A stretch of DNA of 64,000 nucleotides from Rhizobium leguminosarum bv. trifolii WSM1325 (lineage in GTDB: Bacteria > Pseudomonadota > Alphaproteobacteria > Rhizobiales > Rhizobiaceae), in NCBI GenBank assembly GCA_000023185.1, contig CP001622.1, forward strand, positions 2,604,001 to 2,668,000. Reading direction: 5' to 3'. A program made the position numbers and the translations under genes. Below the pieces are notes generated by a model. It was given only the letters and a program-made list of their open reading frames with translations, made no database searches and had not been told where the DNA came from. The first letter of the stretch is position 1, and every line of letters begins with the position of its first letter. Positions 25,456-33,730 of this stretch are shown in pieces.

Positions 25456-27111
25456 ATGCGGAAAATTCGTGCGGCCCGCTCGGCCCTCGGACAAACGGAG
25501 GCAAAAGCTTCGAGCTCGATCGACCGGCTTTTGTTCTTTGACCGCGACTTCAATCCCGTCGAGAATTTGTTGGGCAATGAGCTGCCTGCCTCTGTCAAAC
25601 CAGCAGCGTCGTTTTGGGAGCATTTTCCGGAATTGGACAAATCGGCGATCACGCTCGCCCTCCGTTCATTGGGCGACAGTGCCCAGCCTTTGCGAATATC
25701 GGGTGATCTTGGCACGCCAGCGTCGCACGGACTGACGATCTATCGGATCGGAGATCTGTTTGCCGTGGTTCGGTCCGAGGAGACTATCGACGATGAGCGC
25801 GCAACCCTTTTGCATCTGGCCACCCACGATCCGCTCACTGGACTGCCGAACCGACGCCAGTTCAGTGAGGATCTCGCTGTGTCCTTACAGGAGACGGAGG
25901 GCTCGGATGAAGCTCTATCTCTGATGCAACTCGACCTTGATGATTTCAAGCCTGTGAACGACACGCTTGGGCATCCGGCTGGCGACAAGCTTCTTCAGCT
26001 CGCTGCAAGCCGCATTCAAGCGTGCCTTTCCAGCGATGATAGAGCCTATCGACTGGCCGGCGACGAATTCACGGTCATTTCCATGGGCCCGGGACATCCC
26101 GCCAAAGGGCATCAGCTAGCAGAAGTCTTGGTTGATGCTTTCAAAAAGCCCTTCACGATAGATGGCATCGCACTGTTTGTCGGTGCCAGCATCGGCATAT
26201 CTGCTTCTCCTCCGGACGGTACAAGCCCGGAGCAGCTAATGAAGGCGTCGGACGTCGCACTCTATGCCGCGAAGAAGGAAGGACGCGGCCGCGCGAAACC
26301 GTTTGATCCCTCGATGCTTGAATTGCTGGAACAACGCGAACTGCTGCGCCGCAGCCTTCGCATGGCGTTGGTCCAACAGCAATTCTCTGTCGAGTACCAA
26401 CCCATCGCCGAGGGTGGCTGCATAGTCGGCTTCGAAGCATTGCTCAGATGGCACCACCCTCTCCTTGGAAAAATCCCACCAGCGGCATTTATTCCGATGG
26501 CCGAGGCCGATGGAATGATGCCGGAAATAGGCGCATGGGTTTTGGAGCAGGCATGTCGCGAGGCGATGAAGTGGCCGCAAAACTACATCGTCGCTGTCAA
26601 TCTGTCCGCGGCGGAATTCTTGACGAGCGGCCTCACTGATCGGGTATCCCAGACGCTGGACTTGATCGGGTTGCCGCCCGACCGTCTGGAGCTTGAGATA
26701 ACCGAAAGCGTGCTGCTTGAGCGGACCGTCAACAATATCGACACACTGAATACGCTCAACGTGCTAGGGATACGAATCTCGCTTGATGATTTCGGGACCG
26801 AATATTCTTCGCTCAGCTATCTGAAGACATTCCCTTTCGACACGATCAAAATCGACAAATACTTTATCACCGACCTCGAAAGCGATCTGAAAAGCCAGGC
26901 AATCGTCCGCTGCATCATTAACCTCGCACATGACCTCGACATGCGGGTGACAGCCGAAGGAGTTGAAACGCCAGGTCAGGCGGAATGGTTGCGCAGTGTA
27001 GGCTGCGACAGACTTCAAGGCTATTTGATCAGCAGGCCGCTTCCGGTCCAGGCGATTGGCGAATTCATCACCCGGGCGGAAACAGCCGTAAGCCCGGCGC
27101 TACCACAGTGA
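25456..27111 (+). CDS. GGDEF-EAL protein with AGDEF signature
   Basis: A roughly 551-residue cyclic-di-GMP enzyme. The N-terminal 120 residues look like a degenerate PAS domain without membrane segments. The GGDEF domain starts at DPLTGLPNRRQF and has AGDEF in place of GGDEF (RLAGDEFTV). The EAL domain is complete: FEALLRW, the metal site NLSAAEF, ELEITES, DDFGTEYSSLSYL and AEGVET. Phosphodiesterase activity is therefore likely; cyclase activity is uncertain. GGGAG eight bases before ATG 25456 favours that start over one eight codons earlier. It lies 74 bases before the partner-switching operon and is probably co-transcribed. Confidence 0.88.
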   Translation: MRKIRAARSALGQTEAKASSSIDRLLFFDRDFNPVENLLGNELPASVKPAASFWEHFPELDKSAITLALRSLGDSAQPLRISGDLGTPASHGLTIYRIGDLFAVVRSEETIDDERATLLHLATHDPLTGLPNRRQFSEDLAVSLQETEGSDEALSLMQLDLDDFKPVNDTLGHPAGDKLLQLAASRIQACLSSDDRAYRLAGDEFTVISMGPGHPAKGHQLAEVLVDAFKKPFTIDGIALFVGASIGISASPPDGTSPEQLMKASDVALYAAKKEGRGRAKPFDPSMLELLEQRELLRRSLRMALVQQQFSVEYQPIAEGGCIVGFEALLRWHHPLLGKIPPAAFIPMAEADGMMPEIGAWVLEQACREAMKWPQNYIVAVNLSAAEFLTSGLTDRVSQTLDLIGLPPDRLELEITESVLLERTVNNIDTLNTLNVLGIRISLDDFGTEYSSLSYLKTFPFDTIKIDKYFITDLESDLKSQAIVRCIINLAHDLDMRVTAEGVETPGQAEWLRSVGCDRLQGYLISRPLPVQAIGEFITRAETAVSPALPQ

Positions 27112-27185
27112 ACAACCGATTTTCGCCGTGCCTTTAGCTACGCATGCATCAACCTGACGCCCCAGGCAACAGAAGGGAGGGTGTA

Positions 27186-27698
27186 TTGGAACAGGAAGCA
27201 GCAGCTAGCTTCGATGACCATGCATTTGCGCCGATGGTATCGCTGGAACTGAACGTTGCGATGTTCAAATCCCGATGGCAGTTTTGCGACAAGATTACGG
27301 AATATCTCTCAGACATTCTCGGCCAAGGTCACAGCGATCCCGCTCGATATTCCAATTTTCTTTCCGTCGCGACGAACGAGCTCATCGAACTTGCTTTCCG
27401 TTCGACGAGCGAGTTGGGAAGGATCAGTTTCAGTCTCTACCGGAATTCCACATTCAATCGGCTGAGAATTACGTTTCCGTGCGAGGAAGCATCTAGCCCA
27501 GAGCACACGAGTGCAAGAGCAAGCGAACACCAGCCTGTCCCCCGCGCCGGCTCTGCATACGTGGTGATGAAATCCGACGGGACGGTTTTGCTTAGTGATT
27601 TGGCAGCAATATTCCGCGCCACGATCCGAATTGAGAAAGACGGCAGACAAGGGATTCAAATCATTGCGGATTTCCCCTCGACCGAGGACTTCCAATGA
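27186..27698 (+). CDS. slr1658/DUF6272-like kinase-type regulator, copy 1
   Basis: About 170 residues with a GHKL-like segment SVATNELIELAFRSTSELG, equivalent to the NELIENAVK box of the protein at 31228. It then has a beta-rich C-terminal part (RISFSLYR, RLRITFP, SDLAAIFRATIRIEKD). These proteins are presumed to act as serine kinases or switch proteins for a STAS partner. The box is weakly conserved, so catalysis is doubtful. A TTG start at 27186 has GGAGGG five bases upstream; an ATG at 27144 lacks a site. It overlaps the next gene by four bases, and that gene begins with a STAS domain. Confidence 0.6.
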   Translation: MEQEAAASFDDHAFAPMVSLELNVAMFKSRWQFCDKITEYLSDILGQGHSDPARYSNFLSVATNELIELAFRSTSELGRISFSLYRNSTFNRLRITFPCEEASSPEHTSARASEHQPVPRAGSAYVVMKSDGTVLLSDLAAIFRATIRIEKDGRQGIQIIADFPSTEDFQ

Positions 27699-28867
27699 CC
27701 CTGCTTCCCCTACCCTTCACTGTTCATTTTGATCCGACAAATCAAGAGCTGTTGCTGTCTGGCAAGATGCGCCCCGAAAGCGCCGCTGAAATCACCGACG
27801 CCCTCAGGCTGGTGCAGCAAAGTTTAGAAAAATACAGCGGGGTCGTTTACGTCAATGTCAAACGTCTGACACACATCAACATGACTGCCTTCGCGGCCCT
27901 GGCCGATACACTCGCGGCAAGTTGCCGGATCAGACCGGAACGGAAGATCGTCATCATTACGTCGAGCGTGGTGGCATGGTCGACCTCGTTATTCCAAACG
28001 CTGTCGGCATCACAACCAAGCCTATCGGTCGAAGTCTACGATTCGGCGTTTTATCCGGGCCAGAGCTTTGTCGAGGATGAGACTTTCATTCCCATTCTGC
28101 GCACCCAGACGAAAATGACATGGAGGCACGAACGCGAACTGTTGCCTCGCCACGGCCTGCGCAGCGGCCTTGTCATCGCGGATATCTGTTGCGGAATTGG
28201 TGATTTCGCCGCCCTGGTTCAACGGGAATTTAGACCGGCACGCCTTGTCGCGCTGGATCACTCCGTGCGCAGCCTCGAATATGCTCGCAGGGTCGCGGCC
28301 GACTTCGATCTGCAGGGAATCGAGTACACCTATGGCGACGCTTCCCAAATGCTACTGCGAGACAATCAATTTGACTTTGTGACCTGCCGACATTCGCTGC
28401 AGATTTTCGACCGGCCCGAGATGCTGCTCAGGGAGCTTTACCGCATCTGCAAGCCTGGCGGCCGTGTCTACATCACCAACGAAAAAAACTCGCATTGTCT
28501 GGGCGAGCCACATGCTGAATCCATAAAATGGACTTACGAAGAAGTCGCCAAACTGTTCAAGCACTTCGACATGGATGTCGAGATGGGGCCGAAAAGCCGC
28601 CACCTCCTCGCCGACGCGGGCTTCGATAACATCAAGGTCGATTCCTTTATGGTCACGAATCTTGATGGGGATCCCCAAGACTTCGCAGACATCATCGAAG
28701 CATGGGAAAATGTCTACGCGGGTGAGATGGCCGTTCGACGGGGCGACTCATCAGATTTCATTCGCAGGTTCCGGCAAGGATTCAAAGATCATGTCTTTGC
28801 TGCTCTTCATCCCAAGGGTTATGCAGGCTGGCCGATCTGGGCAGCTTCCGGCCGAAAGCCGCTGTGA
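27695..28867 (+). CDS. STAS domain - SAM methyltransferase fusion
   Basis: A 390-residue two-domain protein. Residues about 5-120 are a STAS domain aligning with the stand-alone one at 31796. In the helix-cap position where SpoIIAA-type proteins are phosphorylated, it has HINMTAF (Thr64), against LNSSG in the other. Residues about 150-390 are a class I methyltransferase: motif I VIADICCGIGDFAAL, acidic LVALDHS, post-I YGDASQML, motif DFVTCRHSLQIFDRPEMLLRELYRICKPGG. The methyl acceptor is unknown. A methyltransferase fused directly to an anti-anti-sigma domain suggests that its activity is switched by phosphorylation of the STAS part. Four-base overlap upstream; its stop overlaps the next start. 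Confidence 0.85.
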   Translation: MTLLPLPFTVHFDPTNQELLLSGKMRPESAAEITDALRLVQQSLEKYSGVVYVNVKRLTHINMTAFAALADTLAASCRIRPERKIVIITSSVVAWSTSLFQTLSASQPSLSVEVYDSAFYPGQSFVEDETFIPILRTQTKMTWRHERELLPRHGLRSGLVIADICCGIGDFAALVQREFRPARLVALDHSVRSLEYARRVAADFDLQGIEYTYGDASQMLLRDNQFDFVTCRHSLQIFDRPEMLLRELYRICKPGGRVYITNEKNSHCLGEPHAESIKWTYEEVAKLFKHFDMDVEMGPKSRHLLADAGFDNIKVDSFMVTNLDGDPQDFADIIEAWENVYAGEMAVRRGDSSDFIRRFRQGFKDHVFAALHPKGYAGWPIWAASGRKPL

Positions 28868-31224
28868 TGGACCAGAGTTCGTCGAAGAGACCGGCAAGAT
28901 TAGGCTCATTTCGGGCAAAGTTCATCTTGGTCGTCGGTGGAGCTGTCCTCTTTGATCTGCTGGTCAGCGGTGGACTGGCGCTTTGGAATGTTCAGAGGCT
29001 GTCGCGCGACGCCACGCTCGAAGTCGGACAGGGTCTTGAAGCAGCAAGCCAGGAATACATCCGCACATACGCCGATTCCACCGCAGCACAGGTGAGTTTG
29101 CTCCTGCGGCAGGTTCACAACGACGTCAGCACCTTGGCGGGTGTACTCCAGGCGCAGATCGACGATCCCGAGCGTAATTCCGATGTCGGCGCGGCGATCG
29201 CCCGCACGTCTCCCGGCAGCGTCAGCCTGTCCTACGATCAAAAGGCGAACTGGTCTCAGAACGCTCCGGGCTCAGTCTCAGTTGTCAGCGTCTGGAGTTA
29301 CTTGCTCGGAGAAGACCACAACCCGAGACCCGACGTTCAGACCGATATCCAGACCAGCGCGGTTCTGGACCTTGTCGCACCGAGCTTGCTGCAGCACGGG
29401 GCCTCAAAGCTGCAGATGTATTACATCGGATCGAAAGAACGACCAATCTTCAGAACGGCGCCTTATACCGACCAGGCTCAGACCTTCGACCGCCTTTATC
29501 CTGGTCATAACGAGGCCAATTTCTGGGACTTCTTTTTTCCCGGACTTTATGAGTCCTGGCAGGGCTGGGCCAAGGATATGAAAACGCGACCGGTCGCGGA
29601 CGATATAACCCAGACAGCGCCCTATACGGACGCCATTACCGGGAAACTGATCGTTTCTTTCTTTCAACCACTATGGACAGCCGACAGGAAGAATGTCGCC
29701 GGGACGGCTGGCGCGGACATCACACTCGACCAGCTCGCGCAGACTGTTGAAAATGTGAAAGTGGCTCAGTCCGGCTTTGGATTTCTCGCAATGTCCGACG
29801 GAAACGTTGTGGCGATCAACAGCACAGGCGAAAAAACGCTCGGTCTGCGTTCTGCGAGCGATGCGAGCGGAAGCGGAGTGACCGGACTGGAGCGCTCCCT
29901 GAAGGGAAGCTCCCAGCCTGCGATTGCAAAACTGGCCCTTGATCGCGAACTGGGCATCCAACATTTGTTGTTGCGGCAGGAGGGTAACGAGGTCCCCTAT
30001 ATCGTTATCGTCAAGAAACTCCCCGCGACCAATCTTTGGTCCAGCGGCCCGGTTCGGCAAGAGGCGATGTCTCTTGGAGTGGTTGTGCCTGAACGAGAAA
30101 TCCAGGCCTCCCTTTATGCGGCCCAAGCCAAAATTTCGGAAGCTACCAACCGGATCGTGATCTACCAAATCCTGGCGATCCTAATGTCACTGCTTGTTGT
30201 GGCTATAGCAGTAATTGCGGCTTCGAAACGAATAACGAGCGGAATTAGTGCACTTGCAGATGCCGCCAAACGGATTCAGGCGAAGGATTATTCGGTCAGG
30301 GTGGCCATAACAAGCAAAGATGAGGTCGGCGAGGCTGGTGAAGCATTCAACCGGATGGCCGAACAGATCAGCTATCACACGGAAAATCTCGAGCAGCTTG
30401 TCGAAGAGCGAACAGCTCAAATCGAAGATGCAAAGGAAGAGATTTCGACGCTGAACGCACAGCTCCAGCGAGAAAATAGACGTCTCGGAACAGAGCTGGC
30501 CGTCGCCGAGAGGATCCAGCTCATGGTTCTTCCGCTGCACCAGGAGCTTGAGGAGTTTCAGGCCCTTGAGATCGCAGCCTATATGAGACCTGCAGAAGAA
30601 GTCGGCGGCGATTATTACGACGTATTGAAGAGCGGAAATCGGTTGAAGATTGGCATCGGCGACGTCACCGGACACGGGCTCGAAAGCGGCGTGCTGATGT
30701 TGATGGTTCAGTCCGTCGCCCGCGCCCTGCAGGAAGCAGGAAACACCGATGCCGTCAAATTTCTCACAGACCTGAACAGCGCCCTGTTCAAAAACATAGT
30801 GAGAACCAAAATCGACAAGCATCTCACTCTGGCGTTTCTTGACTATGACGGCAAAGAGATGATCCTGTCGGGACAACACGAGGAAGTTGTCGTCGTGCGG
30901 GCGAACGGCGAGGTCGAGCGCATAGACACCATGGATCTGGGTATACCGATCGGGCTGGAAGCCGATATTTCTGCCTTTATTAAAACCCGCGAAATAACCT
31001 TCGAGACGGGCGACCTCATACTCCTGCATACGGACGGCGTAACAGAAGCCGAAAACGACGCTGGAGAACTCTTTGGCATAGAACGTCTGTGCCGCGAAGC
31101 ACTGCGCTTGAAGGACCAGAGCGCTGAGAAAGTCGTTGCCGGAATTATAGCGACATTAATGCTCTTCATTGGATCGCAGAAGATTTACGACGACATCACG
31201 CTTCTCGCAGTGCGACATAGGTGA
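28867..31224 (+). CDS. Membrane SpoIIE/PP2C phosphatase with dCACHE and HAMP (SiaA-like)
   Basis: A 785-residue sensor phosphatase. One membrane segment (about 19-40) leads to a large periplasmic double-CACHE domain (to about 420), a second membrane segment (about 430-455), HAMP (TSGISALADAAKRIQAKDYSVRV), a coiled coil, and a PP2C-type SpoIIE domain. Metal ligands are visible in AEEVGGDYYDV, GIGDVTGHGLESGVLM, LLHTDGVTEAEND and YDDITLLAV. It should dephosphorylate the phospho-STAS partners in response to a periplasmic ligand, like SiaA of Pseudomonas. ATG 28867 overlaps the previous stop by one base. Confidence 0.9.
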   Translation: MDQSSSKRPARLGSFRAKFILVVGGAVLFDLLVSGGLALWNVQRLSRDATLEVGQGLEAASQEYIRTYADSTAAQVSLLLRQVHNDVSTLAGVLQAQIDDPERNSDVGAAIARTSPGSVSLSYDQKANWSQNAPGSVSVVSVWSYLLGEDHNPRPDVQTDIQTSAVLDLVAPSLLQHGASKLQMYYIGSKERPIFRTAPYTDQAQTFDRLYPGHNEANFWDFFFPGLYESWQGWAKDMKTRPVADDITQTAPYTDAITGKLIVSFFQPLWTADRKNVAGTAGADITLDQLAQTVENVKVAQSGFGFLAMSDGNVVAINSTGEKTLGLRSASDASGSGVTGLERSLKGSSQPAIAKLALDRELGIQHLLLRQEGNEVPYIVIVKKLPATNLWSSGPVRQEAMSLGVVVPEREIQASLYAAQAKISEATNRIVIYQILAILMSLLVVAIAVIAASKRITSGISALADAAKRIQAKDYSVRVAITSKDEVGEAGEAFNRMAEQISYHTENLEQLVEERTAQIEDAKEEISTLNAQLQRENRRLGTELAVAERIQLMVLPLHQELEEFQALEIAAYMRPAEEVGGDYYDVLKSGNRLKIGIGDVTGHGLESGVLMLMVQSVARALQEAGNTDAVKFLTDLNSALFKNIVRTKIDKHLTLAFLDYDGKEMILSGQHEEVVVVRANGEVERIDTMDLGIPIGLEADISAFIKTREITFETGDLILLHTDGVTEAENDAGELFGIERLCREALRLKDQSAEKVVAGIIATLMLFIGSQKIYDDITLLAVRHR

Positions 31225-31227
31225 GAC

Positions 31228-31788
31228 ATGACGCCAACGGTATATGGTATCGAATCTCTGGCGGGCATAAGCCTGGATTCAAGCACTCGCCTCAAGTTAA
31301 GCGACGGACCGCTTCAGCTTGGTTGGAAGCACTCCGGAATGACTTCGGACTTTATAGCGGAAGTCATGGCTCTGCGGTATTCACGTTCAAGGAAAGACTA
31401 CGTGCAGGCGCATCATGACATCGGATATCTCAGCAATGAGTTGATCGAAAATGCCGTCAAGTTTCGACAGCCTGGGGAGATCCTCATTGAAGCCGGCATA
31501 TTCGACGGTACTTTTTTAATAAGGGTGAAAAACACGATCGATGGCGTGACATCCTCTCGCTTTCAGCAACTGCTGCATCGCCTTCAATCGAGGGACCCCG
31601 GGGAACTTCTTATTGAGCAAATCGAAACCAATGCCATATCGGCAGAAAGCGGTTCGGGCTTGGGGTTGTTGACCCTTCTGAGCGATTACGATGCAAAAAT
31701 GGCATGGGCATTCGAAGGGAAAGATAACCAGCGTATCATACTGACGACGACTGCAGCCGTGGCGATGCCGCCCTCCTCCAATCTGTGA
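31228..31788 (+). CDS. slr1658/DUF6272-like kinase-type regulator, copy 2
   Basis: A 186-residue protein with a clear GHKL-like box (HDIGYLSNELIENAVKFRQPGEI) and the family C-terminal motif SGSGLGLLTLLSDYDAKMAWAFE, which resembles a G2 box. Members are found beside STAS proteins and SpoIIE phosphatases and are presumed serine kinases of the STAS partner (SiaB-like). It lies three bases after the phosphatase stop and seven before the STAS gene. It is better conserved than copy 1 at 27186. Confidence 0.8.
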   Translation: MTPTVYGIESLAGISLDSSTRLKLSDGPLQLGWKHSGMTSDFIAEVMALRYSRSRKDYVQAHHDIGYLSNELIENAVKFRQPGEILIEAGIFDGTFLIRVKNTIDGVTSSRFQQLLHRLQSRDPGELLIEQIETNAISAESGSGLGLLTLLSDYDAKMAWAFEGKDNQRIILTTTAAVAMPPSSNL

Positions 31789-31795
31789 GCGAAGA

Positions 31796-32134
31796 ATGGA
31801 AATCAGCGACGAAAACTTCCGCGTATGGGCTGAGAAAAACGAGGTCTATTTCGATGGCGTATTCCGGCTGGCAGGACCGGACGCCTATGCCCCCATTTAC
31901 TCGTTGATATCAGGCCTGCTCCATGAGGGGCACAAGCAGGTGACGTTCAACCTGACGGGTCTCGAGTTCCTCAATTCCTCCGGCATAAATCTCCTGGCCA
32001 AGCTGACGATTGAAGCCAGAAAGATGGGCGACCTCCTGCTCGTCGTCAAAGGCACCAGCCAATATCCTTGGCAAGCGAAATCGCTGCCGAATCTCAAGAA
32101 GTTACACCCGCTTCTCGATTTGCGCTTGGCGTGA
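31796..32134 (+). CDS. slr1659-type STAS protein
   Basis: A 112-residue STAS (anti-anti-sigma-like) protein with the phosphorylation-site segment TGLEFLNSSGINLLAKL; Ser61 or Ser62 is the expected target. Last gene of the operon. It likely exists in phosphorylated and dephosphorylated forms under the kinase at 31228 and the phosphatase at 28867, and binds an effector that is not encoded here. The GGDEF-EAL protein upstream is one candidate by analogy with SiaD. Confidence 0.85.
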   Translation: MEISDENFRVWAEKNEVYFDGVFRLAGPDAYAPIYSLISGLLHEGHKQVTFNLTGLEFLNSSGINLLAKLTIEARKMGDLLLVVKGTSQYPWQAKSLPNLKKLHPLLDLRLA

Positions 32135-32702
32135 TTCTCTATCCAATGCCGTTCGACGCTCTCGTGAAACTCAGCGAGGCGTCCTGCATCAAGCCGACAT
32201 GTTTTCGATAACGGACCTGCGGCTCCTGCACAAATCCTTAAATGGGAATTGATTGAGAACCGGATCGGCGAGCTGCTTCCAGTTATGCCAAGGTGTGGCC
32301 GAGATACCGCCTATCCGTTCGTCAACAGTTCGTGCCACGACGGCCCGACTCAAAGCCGCACGGAAGCGCTCAAGGTTTACCTGAAGTGCAATGAGGGGGA
32401 CCTGGACTGCCCGGTCCCGGGGGCAAATTAACATCCAGAATATCGAAATTGCGCCAGAGAGCCTCGGGTCCGACCGGACTAAACACCTAGGGAGAATTTC
32501 GCCCCGGTTCCTCGGTCTCCCGCCTTCCCGTTCCGTCGGCCGTTCCGACCAGGAATCGTTAAGTATATGAAGCCGTGTAGGACCATTGCCGGGAGCGGCA
32601 TCGGACCTCGGTCCGATGTGCAACGCGCGATCGCCGTCTAACCTCTCGTATCTGTTCAAGCCGTGCATCTGCACGGCGCTTGATCCGACTTGGAGGAAAA
32701 CA
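32135..32702. promoter_or_regulatory. 568-bp gap with two hairpins in the leader of the next gene
   Basis: No gene was found, apart from a weak 60-codon frame at 32249-32431 without ribosome site. Upstream of the secreted protein gene lie two inverted repeats: ATCGGACC/GGTCCGAT at 32600-32617 and GCCGTGCA/TGCACGGC at 32660-32677, each with a two-base gap. They may be operators or leader-RNA hairpins. Confidence 0.45.
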
Positions 32703-33347
32703 ATGCGGATAGCAACCTTAGCGTCCTTGGCCGCGCTTTCGCTGGCTCTTGCAGCAAGCCCGGCAACGATTGCCGGAATCGACATGACCGCACAGGCAAA
32801 GAGCGGTGGAAACGGTGGCGGCAACGGTGGGGGCAATGGCGGCGGTCACGGCGGCAGTGGAAACAGCGGCAACCATGGCAGCAGCAGCCAGGGTAGCGGT
32901 TCAACCCATGGCAACTCCAAATCTCAAGGCGTGAAAGGCAAATCCACCGAGGCGGCAAGCAAGTCCAAGTCCGTCAAGGCAGACGAGACCAAAGTCAGCA
33001 CCAAACAAAAGAACCTGTCGGCGCAACTTGCGGGCCTGAACTCCTTGAAGCGAAACTACAAGGCGTTGATGCATACGTCGGACCCACGCATGACGGCCAT
33101 CGCGGCCTATGCCGTGGCTTATGCCCAGTATGAACTCGACAATGGAATCGAGCCCGCAGCCGATGACCCTCTGTTGGGAGATCAGGCGCTGGAGGACGCA
33201 TTGGCTTCTGCCACGAAAACCGGTGAAGTCAGTCCGGCGGTTCTGAGCCAGGCCAAAACCATCTTGGGGGTTGGCGACGCAAACGGGAAGATCGATCAAA
33301 TCCGCACCTCTCTGGAGAACGCTGCGCCGGCGACATCAGACGAATAG
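32703..33347 (+). CDS. Secreted glycine-rich hypothetical protein
   Basis: A 214-residue exported protein: signal peptide (MRIATLASLAALSLALAASP, cleavage near IAG/AQA), a Gly/Asn/Ser/His-rich repeat region (about 36-75), a Lys/Ser-rich linker, and a helical C-terminal domain (LSAQLAGLNSLKRNYKALMHTSDPRMTAIAAYAVAYAQYEL). Strong ribosome site GGAGG. No family name is known to me. It is followed by a good terminator, so it is monocistronic. Confidence 0.75.
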   Translation: MRIATLASLAALSLALAASPATIAGIDMTAQAKSGGNGGGNGGGNGGGHGGSGNSGNHGSSSQGSGSTHGNSKSQGVKGKSTEAASKSKSVKADETKVSTKQKNLSAQLAGLNSLKRNYKALMHTSDPRMTAIAAYAVAYAQYELDNGIEPAADDPLLGDQALEDALASATKTGEVSPAVLSQAKTILGVGDANGKIDQIRTSLENAAPATSDE

Positions 33348-33408
33348 CCGATAAATCAGTTGCGAGCGGTGTGGAGCCGACACGTATGGCTCCACACTAA
33401 ACTACGAA

Positions 33409-33450
33409 GAGCATTTCCGTTTTGTTTGAGTACGGAGATGCTCTTTTTTT
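33409..33450 (+). terminator. Rho-independent terminator
   Basis: GAGCATTTCCGT (33409-33420) and ACGGAGATGCTC (33432-33443) pair around an 11-base loop, followed by a T8 run. A second 8-bp hairpin (GTGGAGCC/GGCTCCAC, 33371-33395) lies upstream. Nothing else was recognised in the gap to 33730. Confidence 0.85.
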
Positions 33451-33730
33451 ATCAATTTCAGACGCAGAACCCTTTGCTCGAATTGCTCCAAGATGGCGGT
33501 CGATCACCCACCACCTCAAAGTCCCTGTGTCGTGATGAGCCTTCGAGCGTTCGGATAATTCGTTTCAGGTCTGCGGTCACGTTTTTCGTGTCTCGACAAC
33601 GTCATCGCCGTCGACCGATCCCGTTTTCGGGCGATGGTGTCGCTGTATTGAGAACCATCTGTCGTTCGCGAACCCGCCTTGATCGGACAGAGGCCGGCCT
33701 GCGGCCCCTGCCTTGTACGTGAAAGCCGCC

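Noticed and set aside
32249..32431. 60-codon frame after the partner-switching operon
   Set aside because: TTG start without ribosome site, no domain, and mixed codon use.
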